Shown: positions 1-9,452, numbered from the stretch's first letter. The stretch: 64,000 bases of DNA from an uncultured Myxococcales bacterium (GCA_903936705.1 CAIZWN010000068.1:217181-281180); one strand, 5' to 3'. Translations and numbers: made by a program. The notes: a model not told the origin generated them from the sequence alone.

Positions 1-621
1 GAGGCCGGTGTCATCGGCTACCAGAAGCCTGGGCCGTTGGTTCTGGGCACGCCTGACAACTCGCTGCAAAACGAATTGCACGAACTGGCCAGGGTGCTGA
101 ACCTGGGCGTGGACACGGTCGTCACGGATCACTTCAACGACGCAGCCCACAGCAAACTTGTGATAAACCTGACGAACTCGCTGACGACGCTGATTGGCCA
201 TCGACGACGCGAAATATCGGACCCGGCGCTGTTCCAGAAGTTGCTGACGAACATGACCTGGGAGGGCGTCCAGATAGTGCGTGGTGCCGGCTATGGCGAG
301 TGCCGCCTGGGCGGGATGCCGTCATGGAAGACGATCTGGGTCGGGTCGCACCTGCCCAGGGCAATCACGAAACCGATCTTCGAACGCAACGTCGCCAAGA
401 TGGTCCTGAGTTCGATGGCGCAGGACATCCTTCAGCGCGGCGGCCACGAGTCAGAACTGGAAACGATCAACGGCTACCTGCTGTCGCTGGCAGACCGCCA
501 GGGACTGGCCGTGCCCTACAACCGGGCGATATACGACCTGTGTCGCAGCGAGTTCGCAAAACCCCATTTCACCCCGTTGGACGTGACAGATGTCCACGCG
601 GCGGTGCTTGCACGCGGGTAG
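1..621 (+). CDS. panE: 2-dehydropantoate 2-reductase, C-terminal part (cut by window edge)
   Basis: Frame 1 is open from the first base, so the gene begins before the window; 206 codons are visible. In this family the enzyme reduces ketopantoate to pantoate with NADPH in pantothenate/CoA synthesis, in the cytoplasm. The visible part is the helical C-terminal domain. It has SKLVINLTNSLTTLIG, corresponding to the conserved Lys and Asn of the active site, and ELETINGYLLSLADRQGLAV followed by PYNRAIYDL, the usual C-terminal signature. The Rossmann domain lies outside the window. It converges on the VWA gene with about 145 bp between, in which I see nothing clear. A related ApbA-type oxidoreductase acting on another keto acid is possible. 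Confidence 0.88.
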   Translation, partial: EAGVIGYQKPGPLVLGTPDNSLQNELHELARVLNLGVDTVVTDHFNDAAHSKLVINLTNSLTTLIGHRRREISDPALFQKLLTNMTWEGVQIVRGAGYGECRLGGMPSWKTIWVGSHLPRAITKPIFERNVAKMVLSSMAQDILQRGGHESELETINGYLLSLADRQGLAVPYNRAIYDLCRSEFAKPHFTPLDVTDVHAAVLARG

Positions 622-766
622 GCCAACTGATCCTCCGACAGCTTGATCCCGGGCAATTACGTTGTCAGCAGGACTGGTTCCGGCGCTCCACACCGGCCGA
701 GACCCTGCCGATCGACTATCAAGAAGGCACAGCCCAATGATGCTACATTCTTCACAAAGCAGGTCC

Positions 767-2188
767 TCAGTTCTTCTGAGGCGAGTCCGTCGGGTCCTGG
801 AATTGTGTCCGGCCCTGGTAGGTCTTGCGGCGCAGGAAGGACTGACGACCGGCCTCGGCTAACGGGCTGTAATTCGCATCACCCTCTCCGCACTCGCATG
901 CGTCGGCGATGCGCGAGTTCATCTGCCGGGACGAGTAGGCGGCCTCCTTCTTGAAATTTGCTGCGTCACGCTGCGCCGCCAGAGCCACCAGGACATCCAT
1001 GACTTCTGCGACCCACGGATTGTTCGCTGCCTGTGCTTTCGCCTTGCGCAGCAGCGCATCCACTTCGCGCCATGCCTGACGACCGGCGGCTTCCTGTGCC
1101 TTGCGCTGGTACTCTGCCGCGGCCAACTCGCCGGCACGGCGCGCCACTAGTTCGTTTTCGGGCAGGCCGTCGCAGGCCGTCGTCAGCAGAGGGACTTCCA
1201 GCGCCACTGGACCCAGTTCGCATGCCTTGCCATCCAGGTCGGTCCACCCCAGTTTCACCTGGGTCACCTCCAGCCGGTGTCCTGCCACGAAGGTCTTAGG
1301 GGGCAGGATTTCCACCTCCAGCAAGGCCCAGGTTTCGCCGCCCCAGGCGAGGTCCGGCAGCAGCCACTGGTTTTTGCCCGTGGAGAGGTAGTCGTTGACG
1401 ACGCGGACCTTCGCTGCCTGGCAGGGCAGGACTTCCAGGTGCACGGCCCGTCCCGCCAAGGCAGACATCAGGTCGAATTCTGTGCGGAACGGTTCCATCA
1501 GGTGGTCCGCGGTCTGGCCGTAGTAGCCGCTGCCACCCCCCGAACGGGCCATCCGGATCATCAGGTCCTCGTTGAAGGACTCGCCCAGACCATAGGTGGA
1601 CGTCGTTACGCCAGCCGCTGCCAGTTGCCGGCACTGTTCCTCAATGGCGTTCGTGTCCGTCAGGCCCTGGTTCGCGTTTCCGTCCGACAGCAGGATCACG
1701 CGGGACACTCCGGCGCTTTCCTGGTGCCGGGACACCTCATGGGCTCCTTTCAGCCAGCCCTCGTGGAGGTTTGTGCTGCCGGCGGTTTCGATGCCGGCCA
1801 GTGCGGCTGCAAAAAGGGCCGGGGATTTCACGGCGCGGCTGGAAAGCACGACCTTGGCGCTGTCGTCATAGACCACCAGGGCGGCGTAGTCCTGTGGGCC
1901 CATCTGGGCAATCATCGACGCGGTGCACCTCTTTGCCTCTTCCAGCGGACCATTCGCCATGGACCCGGACCGGTCCAGCACGTAGGCGAGGTTCAGGGAG
2001 GGGCGAGCCTTGCCCTCGGGCAATGGCGGGCAGGGAATCCGTACCAGCACCTCCAGGACGTTGGGCTTGCCGATCCGCAGGCCTTCCCGGCGCGGAACCA
2101 GCAGCAGCTCCGGAACATCAGGGGTTGCGGGCTTCGCCTTGTTCAACGCCTTCTTGACGACCTTCTTGGCGATTTTTACGTTCTTCAC
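767..2188 (-). CDS. VWA-domain protein coupled to a MerR-type regulator
   Basis: A 473-residue protein of unknown role. The start is a GTG at 2188, because AAGGAGG lies just upstream and the GTG overlaps the TGA of the MerR-type gene (GTGA). A short Lys-rich N-terminus (1-20) lacks a signal peptide, so it is probably cytoplasmic. The von Willebrand factor A domain spans about 65-250. Its MIDAS is DRSGS at 72-76, Thr139 in GSTNLHEG and Asp169 in ILLSDGNANQGL, so metal binding looks intact. The C-terminal half is Ala/Glu/Lys-rich and helical, ending with a polar tail. VWA proteins in bacteria often act as metal-dependent scaffolds with AAA+ ATPases or modification enzymes, but no such partner is present here. 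Translational coupling suggests joint function or control with the regulator. Confidence 0.85.
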   Translation of the reverse strand: MKNVKIAKKVVKKALNKAKPATPDVPELLLVPRREGLRIGKPNVLEVLVRIPCPPLPEGKARPSLNLAYVLDRSGSMANGPLEEAKRCTASMIAQMGPQDYAALVVYDDSAKVVLSSRAVKSPALFAAALAGIETAGSTNLHEGWLKGAHEVSRHQESAGVSRVILLSDGNANQGLTDTNAIEEQCRQLAAAGVTTSTYGLGESFNEDLMIRMARSGGGSGYYGQTADHLMEPFRTEFDLMSALAGRAVHLEVLPCQAAKVRVVNDYLSTGKNQWLLPDLAWGGETWALLEVEILPPKTFVAGHRLEVTQVKLGWTDLDGKACELGPVALEVPLLTTACDGLPENELVARRAGELAAAEYQRKAQEAAGRQAWREVDALLRKAKAQAANNPWVAEVMDVLVALAAQRDAANFKKEAAYSSRQMNSRIADACECGEGDANYSPLAEAGRQSFLRRKTYQGRTQFQDPTDSPQKN

Positions 2189-2844
2189 GATCTTCCTCCT
2201 TGCTTGCGGATTTCCTGAACCAGCAGGCGGCGCAACGCATCGCCCGCACGAAGTGCATGGTCGGGAGTCAGGGACTGCAGCGCGGCAAGGTCCACCTCGA
2301 CCGCGCACCAGGGAGCAACCGTCAGGCGGACCACTTCACGTCGGCAGGCAGTTCCCGTCAGGTTTCCCAATGCAGCAAGGTCGCCTTCCAGCGCCAGATG
2401 GTCTCGTGTTGGCGAGCTGAACAGTGAGGTAACCGCCGCAGCAGGCATAGAAGTTGTCGACCGGGACGACGGAGCCTGTGCCTGAGCGGCGAACCTTGCC
2501 ACCAGTTCCTGCGCCCTGTTCGCGGGTCGGGGCAGCAGGCCTGCCAGCGTCTCCCAGTCCGAGGACCGGATCACTTCCGCAATCTTCTGGAGAGGCCAGC
2601 CCTGGGCCAGAAACGATCGGATGACCAAGGCCTCCAGCAGGTTTCGTCCTGAAAAGATGGCCTCCTTCCCCCGTCGCGTCGGGCGTGTAAGGGCCCCCAC
2701 CGTCACGTAGTGGCGAATCAGGCGGACATTTGGCGCGCTGTCGGTGTTCGGCAGGCCAAAGCGAGGCATCAGGCCCAACAGATCCTCGGCCAGTTTCTCT
2801 GCCGTTCCCTCCCAGATCTTGTAGCGTTCGTGCCACGGGTTCAT
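2185..2844 (-). CDS. MerR-like winged-helix transcriptional regulator
   Basis: The 219-residue product starts at ATG 2844 with GGAG upstream; an in-frame ATG further out lies in the promoter and is unlikely. Residues 38-92 resemble the MerR winged helix: NVRLIRHYVTVGALTRPTRR, then a wing-like GKEAIFSGRNLLEAL and WPLQKIAEVI. The rest (100-219) is an Ala/Arg-rich segment without the Cys metal-binding loop of metal-sensing MerR proteins, so the signal is unknown. The TGA stop overlaps the GTG of the VWA gene. A promoter with a palindrome in its spacer lies upstream and suggests autoregulation. The family assignment is moderately sure and no specific subfamily is claimed. Confidence 0.75.
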   Translation of the reverse strand: MNPWHERYKIWEGTAEKLAEDLLGLMPRFGLPNTDSAPNVRLIRHYVTVGALTRPTRRGKEAIFSGRNLLEALVIRSFLAQGWPLQKIAEVIRSSDWETLAGLLPRPANRAQELVARFAAQAQAPSSRSTTSMPAAAVTSLFSSPTRDHLALEGDLAALGNLTGTACRREVVRLTVAPWCAVEVDLAALQSLTPDHALRAGDALRRLLVQEIRKQGGRS

Positions 2845-2870
2845 CGGATGACTCCGGTTCGTGTCATGCG

Positions 2871-2901
2871 CTAAGATTACAACGACCGTTGTCATTGTCA
2901 A
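2871..2901 (-). promoter_or_regulatory. Promoter with MerR-style operator in the spacer
   Basis: On the minus strand TTGACA (2901-2896) is followed after 16 nt by TAATCT (2879-2874); reading the -10 as TCTTAG (2876-2871) gives the 19-nt spacing typical of MerR targets. The perfect palindrome ACAACGACCGTTGT (2879-2892) fills the spacer, exactly where MerR regulators bind. It drives the MerR-VWA operon. The -35 and palindrome are seen; the autoregulation is inferred. Confidence 0.6.
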
Positions 2902-3176
2902 GACGCTGTAACATTAGCCCCATCGCTAATTCCTGAAAAGGTTAATCATGACAGGTGTGTGCGACATTGATGCGTGCATTGGAACCGTCAGCTTGTAATT
3001 TATGGTGGAATACCGCGATCAACTGTGCGAGGCATCGTTACCCCCTCGAAAATGACTGGCATTATTGCAAATTTGCTATCAATAAAAATAGTCTCGGCCA
3101 GCCCAAAGCGTTGGTTGAACAGGCATATTTGCCGTGTGCCGAAAACCGCCCAGGAATACATCCGCCGAGAAAGCTG

Positions 3177-3205
3177 TTGACACGTTCGATGACGCATATT
3201 AAATC
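3177..3205 (+). promoter_or_regulatory. Candidate promoter of the kinase-PilZ gene
   Basis: The stretch 2902-3234 between the divergent operons has no gene and is noticeably more AT-rich than its surroundings. TTGACA (3177-3182), 17 nt, then TAAATC (3200-3205) lies about 30 bases before the ATG at 3235. A short ATTAGC/GCTAAT inverted repeat near 2912-2929 is too weak to call a terminator. Reading frames here show no codon pattern or family resemblance. Confidence 0.45.
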
Positions 3206-3234
3206 TATTTCGCTGGTGGAGAGAAAATAGAATA

Positions 3235-5001
3235 ATGAATATGCCGCAAGGTGTGGGCGGAGGTCTGCAGACCGGCCCTGGGGCCAATCTGCTGGGCCGG
3301 GTCCTCGATGGCCGATTCGTGATCAAGTCCATTCTAGGAACTGGCGGCATGGGCACCGTATATCGTGCCGAGCAGACCAGCATGCGTCGCGATGTGGCGG
3401 TGAAGGTCGTGCGGCGCGACATTCTGGATGAAGGTTCGGTGCGTCGATTTCTGATCGAGGCACAGGCTGCCAGTCGCCTGAAAAGTCCACATACCGTGAC
3501 GGTTTTCGAGTTCGGCCGGACTTCCGACGACATATTGTACCTGGCTATGGAACTGTTGGTGGGCAAGACGCTGGCGCAGGTGCTGAAGGAGGAGGGGAAA
3601 CCCTTCGGAGTCATACGTGCCGTGCGGATCATCAACCAGGTGCTCAACTCCATGGAGGAGGCCCACGGTCTTGGCATTCTGCATCGGGACCTGAAGCCGG
3701 AAAATATCTTTCTGTTGGACGTAGCGGGCTCGCAGGATTTTCTGAAGGTTCTGGATTTCGGTGTCGCCAAGATGGTAGGCGATTCCGAGCACGGGACCAC
3801 GGTCGGAGGCGTCTCGTTCGGGACGCCGGTCTACATGAGCCCGGAACATATGATGAACCGGAAGTTGGGTCCCACGACGGACCTGTATTCCGTCGCGATC
3901 ATGCTGTTTGAGATGCTGGCCGGGAAACCGCCGTTGGACGAATTGTCCCCGGTCGAGAACGCCATGCGGAAGGCATCGGGAAAGTTTCCGTCTTTGCGGC
4001 AGTTGAATCCCGAGACCGAAACCGTGCCCGAACTGGACTCGTTCCTGGCCCGGGCCCTGGAATCTGATCCCGCGAACCGCCCGCCCGACATCAATGCCTT
4101 CCGTAACGAATTCAACCGGGTGGTCCATTCCATGATTTTCGGGGGCAACGGAATCTCGTCGGGCATGCTCACGCCGCCGCCTTTCCCGGCCGTCTCGATT
4201 CCTCTGCCGGTTCGCGAGAGTCCGGACCAGACTCTCGTCATGCCGCAGCCTAACCTGGCTTCCCCTGCGCAACCGGTGGTGCAAACGAATGAGGCGGCGA
4301 ATCCGCAGCCGCCGTTGTCGTATCGTGGCAGGCCCATTTCCCCGCCTATCCGGCTGGCTCCCGTTGACGAACACGAGGAGCTGGAGGAGCAACCGGATCC
4401 AGTTCAGCCGCCGCCGACCCCGCCCAGGCGAGCGGCACCAGTCGAGGAGCGCCCTAACCCTCCGACTGCGGCGCCGCGGGTCATGCAGGTACGGATTGCT
4501 CCAGTTCAGGAGGTTGTAACGCCTGCTGCCCCGCCCACCAGGCTGAGGCCGAAACGGAATTCGGACAGCCGGTTGAGCCCGCGGGTGCCCCGTCTGCGCA
4601 GCATCGTGTGCCTGGCCGGGGTGATGCATCACAAGGCACTTCTGGCCGAGGTCAGCGAGTCCGGAGCCTTCGTTAATTCTAATTGGCTGCCTCGTCCGGG
4701 TGATAAGCTGAGCATCATGTTCCCCCGTTCTGACGGCAGCCCCGGTCCGTCCATCATCATCGGTGCCCGCGTGGTGCGTGTCATTGACAAGGCATTGGAT
4801 GCCGGCCAGGTGCGCGGCTTTTCCGTGAAATGGCTGGTTCTGCGTACGCAGGGCCGCTTGGCGGCCCTGCAGTCCTTCTACAAGGATCTGTTCGACCTCG
4901 ACCTTCCGGGAGACGACACCCACGAGGAGGCCCGCCTCTGGGAGTACTGGTTCGAGGACAAAATGTTGCAACGGAACGTCACCCGGTGCTCGGGGGTCTG
5001 A
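3235..5001 (+). CDS. Ser/Thr protein kinase with C-terminal PilZ-like domain
   Basis: The 588-residue product has a Hanks-type kinase domain at about 27-300: Gly loop GTGGMGTV (35-42), Lys57 in VAVKVV, catalytic HRDLKPEN (150-157), DFG (174-176) and GTPVYMSPE (196-204). All catalytic residues are present, so it should be an active cytoplasmic kinase. A Pro-rich disordered linker spans about 310-440. The C-terminus (about 450-560) looks like a PilZ domain, with an RxxxR-like RVPRLR, then EVSESGAFV in place of the D/NxSxxG motif, then PRPGDKLSIMF. This layout is common in Myxococcota. If it binds c-di-GMP, the kinase would be linked to that messenger, but the motif is degenerate. No transmembrane helix is apparent. 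GGAG lies about 12 nt before the ATG. Confidence 0.9.
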   Translation: MNMPQGVGGGLQTGPGANLLGRVLDGRFVIKSILGTGGMGTVYRAEQTSMRRDVAVKVVRRDILDEGSVRRFLIEAQAASRLKSPHTVTVFEFGRTSDDILYLAMELLVGKTLAQVLKEEGKPFGVIRAVRIINQVLNSMEEAHGLGILHRDLKPENIFLLDVAGSQDFLKVLDFGVAKMVGDSEHGTTVGGVSFGTPVYMSPEHMMNRKLGPTTDLYSVAIMLFEMLAGKPPLDELSPVENAMRKASGKFPSLRQLNPETETVPELDSFLARALESDPANRPPDINAFRNEFNRVVHSMIFGGNGISSGMLTPPPFPAVSIPLPVRESPDQTLVMPQPNLASPAQPVVQTNEAANPQPPLSYRGRPISPPIRLAPVDEHEELEEQPDPVQPPPTPPRRAAPVEERPNPPTAAPRVMQVRIAPVQEVVTPAAPPTRLRPKRNSDSRLSPRVPRLRSIVCLAGVMHHKALLAEVSESGAFVNSNWLPRPGDKLSIMFPRSDGSPGPSIIIGARVVRVIDKALDAGQVRGFSVKWLVLRTQGRLAALQSFYKDLFDLDLPGDDTHEEARLWEYWFEDKMLQRNVTRCSGV

Positions 5002-5159
5002 GCCATGTCAGGACGCTGACCCGTCGCGTGGCGCCATCACCTCATGCTATCCTCAACCGTCCTGGCCAGGGGCGACAGCCGCGGTGTCCTCGGCAGTTTC
5101 GTCCGGCGGGGTTTTCGCGATGTTCTTTGTAACCCACAACGATCCGTGTTGTGGACAAA

Positions 5160-5242
5160 GCCGGGGTGGCGAAATGGTAGACGCAGGGGACTTAAAATCC
5201 CCCGATCGTAAGGTCATGAGGGTTCGAGTCCCTCCCTCGGCA
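5160..5242 (+). tRNA. tRNA-Leu(UAA)
   Basis: The acceptor stem GCCGGGG pairs with CCTCGGC, with discriminator A5242 and no encoded CCA. The anticodon stem GGGGA/TCCCC holds loop CTTAAAA, giving anticodon UAA. A class II long variable arm follows, then the T arm GAGGG-TTCGAGT-CCCTC. A 7-bp hairpin CCACAAC/GTTGTGG (5134-5154) lies immediately upstream in the presumed leader. No strong promoter was recognised in 5002-5159. Confidence 0.95.
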
Positions 5243-5299
5243 CTGATTGATATTATTGGATTATGTGTCGCGTTCGCATGGTAAAAGTCCCGTCGTAAC

Positions 5300-5466
5300 C
5301 TATCTGTTCGCGCGCACTTCGTTGATCAACTCCATCTGGATTTCCTGGATCTCGACCAGTCGTTCCCATTGATGTGACAGTAGATGGTCCATTTTTTGGT
5401 TCAGATGACGAATCTCAAGTTCGGCCTTCAGGTTGACCTGGTAGTCGCGTTTGGCGTGCAGGCGGC
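5300..5466 (-). pseudogene. Remnant of a DUF1003 membrane protein (C-terminus only)
   Basis: The minus-strand frame ending at 5300 encodes RDYQVNLKAELEIRHLNQKM, then DHLLSHQWERLVEIQEIQME. This is the strongly conserved cytoplasmic tail of DUF1003 proteins, which normally follows two transmembrane helices in a protein of about 160-190 residues. Upstream the frame runs into unrelated sequence to an ATG at 5527 with no ribosome-binding site, and the membrane part is absent because the proB start region occupies that position. I call it a 5'-truncated gene. Expression as a short soluble peptide cannot be excluded. Confidence 0.75.
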
Positions 5467-5582
5467 AGATGCTTTGTCGTGTACCGCGCTGTGATGCCGG
5501 CAGGTCCGCTGCAAAATCTCGCGTCATTTCGGGCTGCGTGGTACGGTTTCTTTCGTTGCAGGAACCGGGGGTACATGGCGGG

Positions 5583-6755
5583 ATGAGTGCGCGACGGGAA
5601 CTGTTGGACGTTGCAGGTATTCATCGGGTGGTTGTGAAGCTTGGTTCCTCCTCGCTTACGAGCCCTCGGAGGGGGCTGCGCGAGGAGGTCATTGGCGAGG
5701 TTGCTGAACAGGTAGCCACGCTTGTCGGAACCCGAGGCCTGGCCTTTGTCGTTGTATCGTCCGGTGCGGTCGCCTCGGGGCGCAAGATGCTGGGTTTGAC
5801 CGGGCGCCCAAGTCTGGCGCAGAAGCAGGCTGCAGCCGCCGTCGGCCAGCCCGCCTTGATGGAGGCCTGGTCGCGTGCCCTTGGTCGCCGTGGGCTGCTG
5901 ACGGGGCAGGTGCTGATGACGCACGAGGACTTCACCGATCGTCGGCGATACGTGAATGCCAAGAACACCTTCGAGACCTTGCTGGCGTCCGGGATTGTGC
6001 CAATAGTCAACGAGAACGATACCGTGGCCACCGCTGAAATCCGCCTTGGTGACAATGACCACCTGGCGGTGCTGGTGGCCAATCTTGTAGGGGCCGATCT
6101 CCTGGTGCTGATGACGGACAGCGACGGGATGTTTTCTGCTGATCCTCATAAGAACCCGGATGCAGTCAGGGTGTCGGTGCTGGATCGCGTTGACGAGGAC
6201 GCGTTGTCCCGTGCCCGTGGAACCAGGGCGGGTTCGCCCGGCTCGGGGGGGATGTCCACGAAGCTGCATGCGGCTCGATTGGCAGCGTCTCTGGGCGTTC
6301 CCGTGGTCATTACAAGAGGCGATGTCGATGGACGCCTCGAGGAAGTGTTGGCTGGCGAGGACGTGGGGACATTGGTGGTTCCGTCAACCGGCGTGCGCCC
6401 TACAGGACGCAAGCTGTGGATTGCATCGGCGGGAAGGCCTCGTGGGACGCTGACGGTTGACGATGGCGCTGCCCGTGTCCTGCGTGACCAGGGGCGCAGC
6501 CTGTTGCCGGCCGGGATCACTGCGGTGTCGGGGGACTTCTGTTCGGGAGACGTCGTGACGATCCTGGATCCCGAAGGCAGGCCTGTCGGTCGCGGCGTTA
6601 CAGGATGGCCAGCAATCGAGGTGGCGCGGGCCATGGGGCGCCGAACGGCGGACTTGGGTGATCTGGCCGAGCGGGGCCTTGTGCCCGAGGTCGTCCACCG
6701 CGACGACCTGACACTGGCATCACGCGAGGACGATTCGAAAGGAGATTCGCGGTGA
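5583..6755 (+). CDS. proB: Glutamate 5-kinase
   Basis: The 390-residue enzyme phosphorylates L-glutamate to gamma-glutamyl phosphate, the first step of proline synthesis. The ATG at 5583 is chosen because the protein then begins close to the conserved [11 protein letters not shown] (residues 16-26). The open frame upstream overlaps the DUF1003 remnant and is not ProB-like. The amino acid kinase domain spans about 12-260, with [17 protein letters not shown] and [18 protein letters not shown] domain follows at about 290-370, as in the long ProB form. Its TGA overlaps the GTG of proA (GTGA), so the two are translationally coupled. Feedback inhibition by proline is known for the family, not visible here. 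Confidence 0.95.
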   Translation: MSARRELLDVAGIHRVVVKLGSSSLTSPRRGLREEVIGEVAEQVATLVGTRGLAFVVVSSGAVASGRKMLGLTGRPSLAQKQAAAAVGQPALMEAWSRALGRRGLLTGQVLMTHEDFTDRRRYVNAKNTFETLLASGIVPIVNENDTVATAEIRLGDNDHLAVLVANLVGADLLVLMTDSDGMFSADPHKNPDAVRVSVLDRVDEDALSRARGTRAGSPGSGGMSTKLHAARLAASLGVPVVITRGDVDGRLEEVLAGEDVGTLVVPSTGVRPTGRKLWIASAGRPRGTLTVDDGAARVLRDQGRSLLPAGITAVSGDFCSGDVVTILDPEGRPVGRGVTGWPAIEVARAMGRRTADLGDLAERGLVPEVVHRDDLTLASREDDSKGDSR

Positions 6756-8011
6756 ACGATATTCTTGCGCGTGTGTCCAACCTGTGTCGTGACGCGAAAG
6801 CTGCTTCCGCCGCGATTGCGCGGGCGGATACTGCCACCAAGAACGCAGCGCTGGATGCCATGGCGCGAGGCCTGCGCCGTGGCGCCGACGTCGTGCTGGC
6901 AGCGAACGCGCAGGACCTTGAGTCGGCGCGCGCCAATGGAACCTCGGGTGCAATGCTGGATCGGTTGGCTTTGGACCCGCAGCGGGTCGAAGCCATGGCC
7001 AAGGGCCTGGACGAGGTGCGAGGCCTGCCCGACCCGGTGGGGGCGATGGACGAGTTGAGGCGTCTGCCTAACGGGCTTCAGGTCGGTCGCATGAGGATCC
7101 CCCTGGGGGTCGTCGCCATGATCTACGAGGCCCGCCCGAACGTGACGGCCGACGCAGCCGGGCTGACCCTCAAATCCGGGAACGTCGCGATACTGCGAGG
7201 CGGGTCTGAGGCGTTTTACAGCAACACTGCCATCGCCGGGATCCTGCGGTCCGCGCTGCGTGACGTAGGTCTGCCCGAGGCCGTGGTATCGCTGATTGAC
7301 ACTACCGATCGGGCCGCGGTGGATGCCCTGCTGGTTCAGGACGCATTCGTGGATCTTGTCATCCCGCGTGGTGGCGCCGGTCTGGTGCGTTCGGTGATGC
7401 AGAAATCCAGAATCCCAGTGCTGGCCCACGCAGAAGGCGTGTGTCATGTCTACGTAGATGATTCTGCCGATCTTGAAATGGCGGTTGCAGTTTCTGTGAA
7501 CGCGAAGGTTCAGCGACCGGCCGTGTGCAACGCGATGGAAACACTGCTGGTCCACCAGTCCGTGGCGCCTGCCTTCCTGCCAATTGCAGCGTCTCGGTTG
7601 CGCGCAAGCGGAGTCGAACTCCGAGGTTGCGAACGGACCAGGAAGCTAGTTCCAGATATGGTCCTCGCGACCGAGGACGACTGGCGCGCGGAATACCTGG
7701 ACTTGATTCTCGCCGTGCGCGTTGTCGATTCGCTGGACCAGGCGATGGATCACATCAGGCAATACGGTTCGCGCCATACCGAGGCTATTGTCACCAGCAA
7801 TCACGCGCGTGCCATGAGGTTCATTCGAGAGGTTGATTCATCCCTGGTCCTAGTGAATGCATCAACCAGGTTCAACGATGGCAATCAGCTTGGTCTTGGA
7901 GCCGAGATAGGCATCAGCACAACACGGATCCACGCCTTCGGCCCAATGGGCCTGGAGGAACTGACAACCCGTAAGTTCGTCGCTTTCGGCGACGGGCAGG
8001 TCCGCGGCTAG
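6752..8011 (+). CDS. proA: Glutamate-5-semialdehyde dehydrogenase (gamma-glutamyl phosphate reductase)
   Basis: The 419-residue enzyme reduces gamma-glutamyl phosphate with NADPH to glutamate semialdehyde, the second step of proline synthesis. The full-length aldehyde-dehydrogenase fold is present. The catalytic Cys is C259 in [15 protein letters not shown], and [17 protein letters not shown] and [14 protein letters not shown] are conserved cofactor-site segments. It starts with GTG inside the proB stop and probably shares its mRNA. ProB channels the unstable phosphate to ProA, which fits the coupling. In the 235 bp after it I see no terminator, only a 13-bp palindrome at 8057-8069 of unknown meaning. 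Confidence 0.96.
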   Translation: MNDILARVSNLCRDAKAASAAIARADTATKNAALDAMARGLRRGADVVLAANAQDLESARANGTSGAMLDRLALDPQRVEAMAKGLDEVRGLPDPVGAMDELRRLPNGLQVGRMRIPLGVVAMIYEARPNVTADAAGLTLKSGNVAILRGGSEAFYSNTAIAGILRSALRDVGLPEAVVSLIDTTDRAAVDALLVQDAFVDLVIPRGGAGLVRSVMQKSRIPVLAHAEGVCHVYVDDSADLEMAVAVSVNAKVQRPAVCNAMETLLVHQSVAPAFLPIAASRLRASGVELRGCERTRKLVPDMVLATEDDWRAEYLDLILAVRVVDSLDQAMDHIRQYGSRHTEAIVTSNHARAMRFIREVDSSLVLVNASTRFNDGNQLGLGAEIGISTTRIHAFGPMGLEELTTRKFVAFGDGQVRG

Positions 8012-8246
8012 TCCTGGGTGCCGGCTCGGCCTTTGCGGGCTGCCTTTGTACCTTGCGAAGTTGAACTTCCCGACCAGCGATGTCGTTCTTATCCCAAATC
8101 TGGCGGGAAATCACCGTAGCTGCAGCAAACTGGAATTTCGGCCGATCAATATGCTAGTGTCAGCCCATACGGCTGGATTGGGCTTATAACTTCGGTGGTT
8201 AATTGCCTGTCTGGCGGTAGGTATCATCAAGAGGCTTGGGGGGGTG

Positions 8247-9314
8247 ATGAGGTCAATACTTGGTGTGCTATTGATTGTTGGTATGCCAGTGATCGTGGCG
8301 TGTACCGTGTCGTGGCCTTCTGCCGATATCGAGTACGACAATCAACCTGATGTCATGGCTGACGAGATTACAGATGAAGGGCTGGATATTCAGATGGATG
8401 TCCGGCCTGAAATTGAGATTGACGTTCCGCCCGACGTCCCGCCCGACGTCTGCACTCCGAAATGTGAACTCAACGAATGTGGCTCGAACGGCTGTAATGG
8501 CAGATGTACATGTGGATTTGGTCAGGTGTGTAACGACGAACTGAAAATGTGCGATGACTGTAAGAAGCCATCGACATGGGGCCCGATTGGGATGGTGGAT
8601 TCTGCCAAGTTTCCCGATGTTAACGAGATCCAGCAGTTCAAGTGTGCGGATTTCTCTGGCGACGGGAAATTCGAAAGTTCGTTTTCGATCTTTGCGACGA
8701 CTCTGAATGAACTGCTGAATAACGAAATCGAAAAGGGATTCTACGGCGCTGTGGCCGAGTTTCAGCGCGGGATCAACTGGCAGAATAGTGCGGAATTTTC
8801 ATTCTATGCAATGGCCGCTGGAGCCGGTGCTCCTGGCGGCGACGTTTATGTGAATCCCCTTTTCTACAATCCCTCCGATTGCCTGCCATATCTCCGGACG
8901 ACAAGCACGAAGATCGAGGGAGGTCAACTGTCAGTCGGGCCTGTGGATTTATCGATGCACTACCCGTGGAACGGAATTAATCTCGCGGTGCAGGTCATGA
9001 AGGTTAGTGTCTCGGGAAATGTGACCTCTTCTGACGCCGGTATTGCCCTGACGGATGGCCTTGCTACCGGCTACATTACGAAGGATGTGGTTGATGCAAT
9101 AGTCGAAATCGTGAACTCTCGATGCCCTCCAGGTGCCACCGAACCCGCGTTTTGCAAAAATGCCAACCTGCTGGACCTGCTTCCTGAAGCTTTCGAACAG
9201 CACGGTGTTGATATCGACAAGGACGAAACAAACGACGCTCTCGCGATTTGCGTGAAGTTCACGTTAGCGCCGGCGATTCCCAAGGGTTATGGCGAAGAGC
9301 CGACATCCCCGTAG
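8247..9314 (+). CDS. Predicted lipoprotein, unknown function
   Basis: A 355-residue protein, unrecognised beyond its export signal. The ATG at 8247 follows GAGG and a G-run; a GTG three bases earlier is an equal candidate. The signal peptide ends in a lipobox (VIVAC, Cys about 19), so it should be membrane-anchored. A linker rich in Asp, Pro, Val and Glu (about 25-68) leads to a compact Cys cluster, CTPKCELNECGSNGC then CTCGFGQVC and CDDC. Cys modules of this kind are seen in Myxococcota surface lipoproteins. The remaining 240 residues form a globular part without a known motif, with aromatic and Ser/Asn-rich strands. A possible -10 TATAAC lies at 8185-8190. The function is unknown. Confidence 0.8.
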   Translation: MRSILGVLLIVGMPVIVACTVSWPSADIEYDNQPDVMADEITDEGLDIQMDVRPEIEIDVPPDVPPDVCTPKCELNECGSNGCNGRCTCGFGQVCNDELKMCDDCKKPSTWGPIGMVDSAKFPDVNEIQQFKCADFSGDGKFESSFSIFATTLNELLNNEIEKGFYGAVAEFQRGINWQNSAEFSFYAMAAGAGAPGGDVYVNPLFYNPSDCLPYLRTTSTKIEGGQLSVGPVDLSMHYPWNGINLAVQVMKVSVSGNVTSSDAGIALTDGLATGYITKDVVDAIVEIVNSRCPPGATEPAFCKNANLLDLLPEAFEQHGVDIDKDETNDALAICVKFTLAPAIPKGYGEEPTSP

Positions 9315-9452
9315 TTGCCTGATGCCGGTCCTGACGAATTGAACGGCGCATCGCCGTAATCTGAAGCTTCCTGATCAATCGCGACCTTCCGCCACCTTCC
9401 GCACCACCTGGAACCGCGTTAATATGCGCCGGCCTGAAGGCGGGAGCATCCG

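Noticed and set aside
2955..3230. A 91-codon frame in the AT-rich gap before the kinase gene
   Set aside because: No ribosome-binding site, no homology, and it overlaps the likely kinase promoter.
6146..7555. Long minus-strand frame across proB-proA
   Set aside because: Antisense shadow of two well-identified, coupled genes.
8057..8069. GAAGTTGAACTTC palindrome after proA
   Set aside because: A perfect 13-bp palindrome, but too short and isolated to assign as operator or terminator.
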